Shown here: piece by piece, positions 58,141 through 64,000 of the stretch
Position numbering within the stretch: the stretch's first letter is position 1
Layout: each line of letters opens with the position of its first letter
From: Gaeumannomyces sp. JS-464
Taxonomy: Eukaryota > Ascomycota > Sordariomycetes > Magnaporthales > Magnaporthaceae
Assembly (NCBI GenBank): GCA_002197995.1
Contig: NGZR01000004.1
Coordinates: 1,426,001 to 1,490,000, forward strand
DNA: 64,000 nucleotides
Direction: 5' to 3'
Notes under the pieces: model-generated
What the model was told of the DNA's origin: nothing
The model's database searches: none
The model's input: only the letters and a program-made list of their open reading frames with translations
Translations under genes and position numbers: made by a program

Positions 58141-59200
58141 TTTTAATTAATCCTATTTAATACTTCGTTAAAAGAAAAAACAATGCAATTATAACAAATA
58201 GTAGTAAAAAGTTTAAAAAGGAAAAAACCACGGTTTTTACTTTTAACGGTGTTAAATACGACTTTAACAAAACCGTTAATACGGTTAACCTTTTTAAATT
58301 TATAACGAACGAAATCGTTAAAAGCTAAACCAAAATAAAGCAATTTATTACGAAATTAGTATTTTTTAAAACATTTATCGCAATTTAAACGTATAAATTC
58401 CCGTTTTTAAACTTTTACAAAAGGGAAAACGGTAAATTTAAAACGTTTTTTATTAAATGCAAAAGCTATTTTAAATTTTACAAATAGCAATTCGTAAACG
58501 AAAAGCAAATAATCGTTTACGCTATTATTAAACTGGACGGTAAAATAAAAAAATGGTTTTAACCAATTTAAAACAATTATTTTAAAAAGTATAAAAATAG
58601 CTAAAAAATTATTAAAATTATTTTTGCGAATTTTAAAACTTTTAAAAAAAAGGTTAAAAAAATGTTCGAAATAATTAACGAAACCCAAATTGCCGAAAAA
58701 AACCTGCTAGTTTTTAAATAACGAAAATTTATAATTAAATACGTAACGAACTTTTAACAAATTAATATTAAATTTAATTAAAATAACGCTACGTTAATAT
58801 TACATTTTTATAACGGATTACGCGAAAACGTAAAAAATAAACTCGTAAAGCAAAATCGCTTAAAATTTTTTACGGATTACGTTAAAAACACGGTTCGTAT
58901 TAGCAATAAATTGTATAAACGATAATAGGAAAAAAAAGGATATGGTTTTAAAAATGCGGTATAAAATAATAAAGCTAATTAAAAAAAAGCTAAATAATAA
59001 CCCATTACGGTTTATAAAACGCATTTAAATTTAATAAATTTTAATACGGGAACCGTTTTTTAGTAATAAAAGTAGTAAAAAAAGCAAAAGCAAAACCCGA
59101 AAAGCGGAAAGTGCTTTAAATGTGGTTAAACCGGTTATATTAAAATAAATTGCCTTTAGTAAAACGGCAATCGTTAAATAGCTAACTTTTAACGAATATA
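58141..59200 (+). pseudogene. Gag of gypsy copy 9
   Basis: Starts after the LTR; CCHC knuckle at 59112-59153 with a stop at the Q/W position. The minus-strand open frames at 58143-58343 and 58407-58688 are the antisense artefacts seen in other copies. Confidence 0.72.
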
Positions 59201-59255
59201 AAAAAGCTTAATATAAAAAGGATTATGTTTTAAAGCGGTATTTAATTAAATATGT

Positions 59256-62200
59256 TTATAATAGGCTAGGTTAATTAATGGTGGCTAGTAAGTGCTAAAG
59301 TGATATTATGTTATAAAATGAAAAAAAGGGAAAAAAAAAGCAGTTTTCTTTTCGGAAATTGGCTTTTGTTATATAAGCAATAAAACGGTTTAAAAGTAAC
59401 TATTAAGCCTATAACCCGTACTATTAGCACGGAATTATAACATAGCCTTTTTTTTCCGGTTTATTTTTCGTTTTGCTTTTAAAAAGTTCCCGGTTAATTT
59501 CCAAGCTAAAGCTTCGTTTTTTTATAATTAACCTCGACCCGGGTGGTTTTTTCGTACTGGTGTTTGGTCGTCCCGGTGCACCGTTCCGGTTTAGCCGCTA
59601 TTTAATATAAAGCGTCGCTAAACGTTTTCGAACGCGTGTTTTGCTATCGTTATTTAAACTTTAATATCGATTTGTTTAAATGTCGCGTACGAGTTAAAAC
59701 GTACTTACCTTTGCTCGGTTATATATCGTTAAGTTATTGCTTTTACGTTAACGTCGTTTTGCTTAAATGCTATATCGGGTTAAAACGTGCTTTCCTTTTT
59801 TATCGGTGCTAGTTTAGCCTCGTGTTATGTTTTAAGCGCGCTTTTTTCCGCCTTTTATTTACTTTTTTTTTTGCTTAAGGTTTTTAAAAAAAATTTTCTA
59901 CCTCGCGTTTTTTGCTTTTTTTTCCCGCTGTAATAACCATTTCCATTTTTCGCCGTGCTCGTTTTGGTTTTATTTTAAAACGCGCTTATTTTCTTTTCGC
60001 GTTTTCCAGCCTCGTTTTTTTTATTAGCAATTAGCTTTCGCCGTTTTTAATTTATTTCGCCCGCGCTTTTTATTAATTCGAAATTTTCGTTTTTTCGATA
60101 TAATAACCACGTTGGTTAGTAATAATAGCGGTAATTTACCGCGTTAAGGTTTTAACGATTTGGACCTTTTTAATCGGGTATATATCGCCCGTATTTGGTA
60201 TATTTCCTTATTTAACCCGCGTTTTTTTTAGCATAAAAAAACAAATAAACTGCTTTTCGCCGTCGCGTTGCCGATTTATACAAATTATAAAGCGATTTTA
60301 ATAATAACGAGTACGCGGTTCCCGATTATATCGATTTTAAATGTAATAATTGCCTTTCGAAGGTTAAAACCACCGGGCAAATAACGTGCGTTAAACGCCG
60401 CCTTGGTTAAATTTATAGCCGTTGCCGTTATGGCAAATCCGAGCCCTATTACATTTCGAATACCGCGTACGCGTATTCGCCGTTTTTGCGCCGTATTTGC
60501 CGTAATATGCTCGCGTTTACCATTAATAACGCGCATTGTGAAATTAAAAAAGTTACTTCCGGTAAAAGTAAACGGTTTATCCTTATTTGCCTTTTTTTAT
60601 TTACTTATTAGTATTAATAACAAAAGCTAAACCGCGTTAATTAGGAGCTGGTTTAATAACAAGTTTAAAATTAACCGGGTGCGAATAACGAATTCGCTTT
60701 ACTTTTTATTTTAAGCATTCCCTCCCGTCGCGGTTAAAACTAGTAGTAAATGTAAAATTATTTGCCCGCGGTTTTTAATTTTTCGCTATACGTTACAAAC
60801 CTGGTATTTTCCTTTTTATTTAAACGTTTTTACTTAACCCGCGCTTAGTATTAATACGAAACGGCTTTGCGTTATTAAAAAAAACGTAACATTTAATTCC
60901 TAGCCGTTATCGGCACTTTTACGAACGTTATGCGTAATAACCCCGCCCGTCCCGCGATTTTTGCTTCGGGTCGTTCTTTTAAAGAAGTTTCGCGTTTTGC
61001 GCGTTTTATTTGGCCCGTTAACGAGCCCGCGTCGCCGATTAGCGCGTTCGCGTAAAACCGTCGCTATATTTAAAAGCGTTAAAAGCGTTTCGCCCGCGAG
61101 GTTATTAAACGTTAGTTTTAAAAAAATGCCGCGTAAGGTGTATTTTTTAACGCTAACGTTAACGCGTTAAATAAAAGCGGATGTTTTAACGCGTATAAGT
61201 AAAAGTATAATTTAGCTGCGTATTATCCTTTTATTACTAGCGTTTTAACTTTTCGTTTTTGCCGTATTGGGCCGGCGTGCTTACCGTAGCGAAACCGGCG
61301 TGCTTTTTTTTATTTTATAATGCTAGGTTTATATGCCTAGGTGGTTGGGTTTAATACGTGCCTTTTTTTATTTTGGTCGTTACGTGCGTTTAAAGCCTTT
61401 TTTTTCCAAATATTAGTTCGGGCTAATCCGCGTAATTAGTTTTTTTCTATAATAGCGCGTTACGTTCCCGTTTTTCTTATCGCTTGCCCGCGTAACGCGT
61501 TTTTAACGTGTTTTTATTATTGTTTAAATAAACGTCCTTTTCGCTTTTTGCGGTTTTTGTTATTAACTAAGTGCGGCTCGTTGTTTTTTTAAATATCGCT
61601 TTATTAAGTTTTAAACTCGTTTAACGCCGTTGTTTTTTCGAAAAGCTTTAATAAGTATTAGCTTATTTTATCGTAGCCGGTTTATTTTATTAGCATTTGT
61701 TTTTTTCCTTTGCTTTTAGCGTTTTTTATAGTTAGGATTTTTTCCATTAAATGCTTTTTTTAAAGCTTTCCGTTTTCCGGTAATGGTATTAGTATTAGTT
61801 TTAATCGCGTGTTAATATTTTGCTAATTTAAAAGCGGGTTATTCGTTACGCGCTATATTAATTCGATATAAAAGTTAAAATAAATACTTTTTAATACGTT
61901 TAAAGTAATATTAAATAGGTTAAAAACTGTTATTATTTTAAACTTATTTGCTATTTAATTTAGCTTTTTATTAAACTAGTTTGTTTTTATATTACGGAGT
62001 AAAAGTTAAACTATATCGCTTTTTTTAAATTTTTTTGCTAAACGCCGAAATTTATTCGCATTAGTTTTTTATTGTTATATATATTATTATTATTAGTTAT
62101 ACTGCCGTTATGTTTATAAAAACCTCGGTGCTTTTACTGTTTTAAATACATGTAAAAACCTTTAAACTCGTTTTCGGGTGCGGTCCGCATCCGGCTCGGT

Positions 62201-62559
62201 AGCTTGGGAGTAAAAACCATGTTTGCTTTTCGTATACAGTCCTTTTTATGTTAAACAGTAATGCATTGTTATTATATAAATGCTATTACGGCCGTAGTTA
62301 TTTTTAGCTTTTTTTTAAATGTGTTAAAAACGCGGTTATTCGTTTCTTTTTATTCGTTGCTAACGTTTTAATTATTAATGCTTTTTTAAATAAAAAGTTA
62401 ATATCGAAATTAAACAATAATCGGTTAAAATTAAACCCCGTTACGGTTAAATTTCGGTTATTTAAAACTAATTAGTAAACGTTTAAATGTAAAAATTAGT
62501 TTTTTTATAAAAAAACGATAAAGCATTTTAAATAATATTATACTTTTTAATTCGCCCGC
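59256..62559. other. Unidentified block, less AT-rich than the gypsy copies
   Basis: About 3.3 kb with no recognisable gene. CpG-rich words such as CGCGTTTT and CGTTACG are common around 59460-61700, so it had a different starting composition or a milder RIP history. Minus-strand frame 60285-60536 (RIRVRGIRNVIGLGFAITAT, then KAAFNARYLPGGFNLRKAII) looks like decayed protein sequence but I cannot place it. Near 62190-62240 GGCTCGGTAGCTTGGGAG is unusually GC-rich for its surroundings. Confidence 0.4.
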
Positions 62560-64000
62560 TTTATATTTTCGTTTGTTTAAAAGTAAAACGCCGTTAAAAA
62601 AAAAGCTGGTTAATACCGATTTAAAAGCAAAGTTTTATTTAAAAGTTTCCAATTTAATTGGAACTTTTATCCGAAATAATATGGTTAGGAAATCCCCGGA
62701 ATTTTTACCACGTATTTCGAAACCGTATTACGCATTTCTTAACGCCTATTATATGCATTGTTTTAAGCTAAACGTATTTTAATAATTTATTTGTAATTAC
62801 TATTAAATATTTTAAGTTTTCCTCGTTTACGGGTAATTTCGTTATAAAATTAATCGAAATTATTTTCTAATATTGGTCCGGTATTAGGAAAGGGCGGAAA
62901 AAACCTTATTTCGCTAATTTTAAAGGTCGGGATTTGCGGTAAATGTCGCAATTGCGTATAAAACGCGCCACGTCCCGTGCTATGCCTTTTTAATAGTAAT
63001 TTCGGCATAATAAAACGTGTTATTTTTACCTGCGTATTTTATAATTAGCAAAACGTAAACTTTTTAAATTATTATAATTATTAATAGCTTTTAACCCGGA
63101 AATTATAAACGTTTTTTATATTGCAAAGCTTTTTGCGCGTTAATAAAATAGTTTATAATTTATATTTTAATATCGGTTTTAAGTGGGAACTTACGCGCGT
63201 TTTATTAAACTACGTTTAATTTCGTTTTATAAATAAAATTTTAAGGTAACTTTTTTTTTTATAGCTTTGCTAAATTCGTTTTGCGAAAAAAGTGTATACT
63301 TAATAGTAAAATACCGGATTTAAAACGGGCAAATGTTATTTCCGTAGTTTGCGTTTTTTCCGTTTTTATTATAACTACGGTGGTTACGAAGTAGGTTAAA
63401 TAAAAAATTGTTATTTTTTAAAGCATTATCGATTCGTTTTGCTTTTTTCGAGATAAAACGTTTGGTAAAATAGCGTATTTCCCTAGTTTATATTATAAGT
63501 TATAGTTATATTTTAATAATATTTCGGCTTAACGCATTTATCGTTCGGATATTTTTCGCGGTTTAAAAAAATATTTTAAAATTTTATAATTTGTTTAAAT
63601 TAAAAATGGTTTTTTAACGTTCCGGAATTTTAATTCCCATATTTTAATGCAAACGATTACGATTAATAGCTTTTTATCGTGAATAATATAATTTCGTTAG
63701 CTATTTTTAAGCTTTATTAAATGAAAAGCGATTAGTTATTAAATCCCGTTTTTACCGAGTTAAAAAAAGCATTTTCCTAATGCCGCGCCGGAGTAATCCG
63801 TTTCGATTTTCGCGTTTAGCTCGGGGTTTTATTAAATTAAAATAAAAGCGTGTATAAAAGCTAATTTAAGTTTTTCGAATGCTATATTAATTTTTTTTAT
63901 TTAATCGAACGGTGCTTTTTTTTTCGTTAATGCCATTAATAATGCTATTAAGTTAAAACATTTGTTAATAAAACCTCGGTAAAAGTTTGCGAAGCTTAAA
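62560..64000 (-). pseudogene. Pol of a second gypsy family (RNase H, integrase part)
   Basis: Minus strand, running off the right window end. At 63624-63695 the RNase H segment reads RNYIIHDKKLLIVIVCIKIW, the gypsy pattern ERNYDIHDKELLAIVxALxxW. To its right are remnants of the RT connection (FINKC..L...L, APFDW) and to its left EWKFRNVKKPFL and RWAEIL-type blocks, followed by integrase remnants to about 62560. The sequence is not the same family as copies 1-11. RIP-type stops throughout. Confidence 0.7.

Larger units (their letters stand above)
57720..59255 (+). mobile_element. Gypsy copy 9, LTR and gag, truncated
   Basis: LTR 57720-58140 of the CGCGGTTATAACA subfamily (here starting TATTACGACCGCG), then gag with knuckle KCFKCG-x-TGYIKINC at 59112-59153. 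Similarity ends near 59255, shortly after gag, where an unrelated block begins. Inserted in pol of copy 8. Confidence 0.8.

Noticed and set aside
1..64000. CRISPR arrays or bacterial operons
   Set aside because: Introns, HET domain and RIP show a fungal nuclear genome; the regular 35-38 bp repeats are LTR tandem blocks without unique spacers.

Overview
The window looks like nuclear DNA of a filamentous ascomycete (Pezizomycotina). Three things suggest this: short GT-AG introns with CTGAC/CTGAT branch sites, a HET (heterokaryon incompatibility) gene, and very AT-rich flanks full of LTR retrotransposons mutated in the manner of repeat-induced point mutation (RIP). In those flanks in-frame stops sit mainly where CAA, CAG or TGG codons are expected, TpA is abundant, CpA/TpG is scarce and CpG is kept. 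I cannot name the species.

Layout. Positions 1-12,950 are RIP-mutated repeats: two tandem minus-strand gypsy chromoviruses (1-3038, truncated by the window edge, and 3191-about 10470), an unidentified AT-rich block, an LTR relic, and a lightly mutated copia gag relic that ends at the island edge. Positions 12,950-19,180 are a GC-rich island of ordinary codon use. It holds a PTS2-type peroxisomal 3-ketoacyl-CoA thiolase (minus), a short-chain dehydrogenase fragment (plus) and a HET-domain gene (plus). Both larger genes carry single-base frameshifts but no internal stops in their piecewise frames. Positions 19,180-64,000 are a nest of retrotransposons.

The nesting can be read from target-site duplications. 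Gypsy copy 11 (20483 onward, plus) is split inside gag by a roughly 1.4-kb unidentified insert. That insert is split by full-length gypsy copy 4 (22177-36698, plus, TSD ATCGG), which is split just after its gag zinc knuckle by gypsy copy 3 (23652-30748, minus, TSD AATAA). Copy 11 gag resumes at 37241 and is hit by a copia element (37371-about 44423, minus). That element is followed by the 3' LTR of gypsy copy 6, which is split by gypsy copy 5 (44873-52262, minus, TSD CTTGC/TTTGC). Further right are a second copia LTR, gypsy copies 8 and 9 (plus, both truncated), an unidentified block, and the pol of a different gypsy family (62560-64000, minus).

The gypsy family is a chromovirus: gag with a CCHC knuckle, then pol with a YLDD-type RT motif (now YLND or YLDN), integrase and a C-terminal chromodomain. 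Its most unusual content lies between the chromodomain and the 3' LTR. One part is an opposite-strand ORF for a Cys-containing, basic coiled-coil protein. In three copies there is also an opposite-strand tRNA-like sequence of 71-72 nt with A-box, B-box and a nearly paired acceptor stem. The copia element independently carries an opposite-strand ORF with acidic, Lys-rich and Cys-containing parts. The LTRs fall into subfamilies that differ in a short tandem or palindromic block at the same place in U3.
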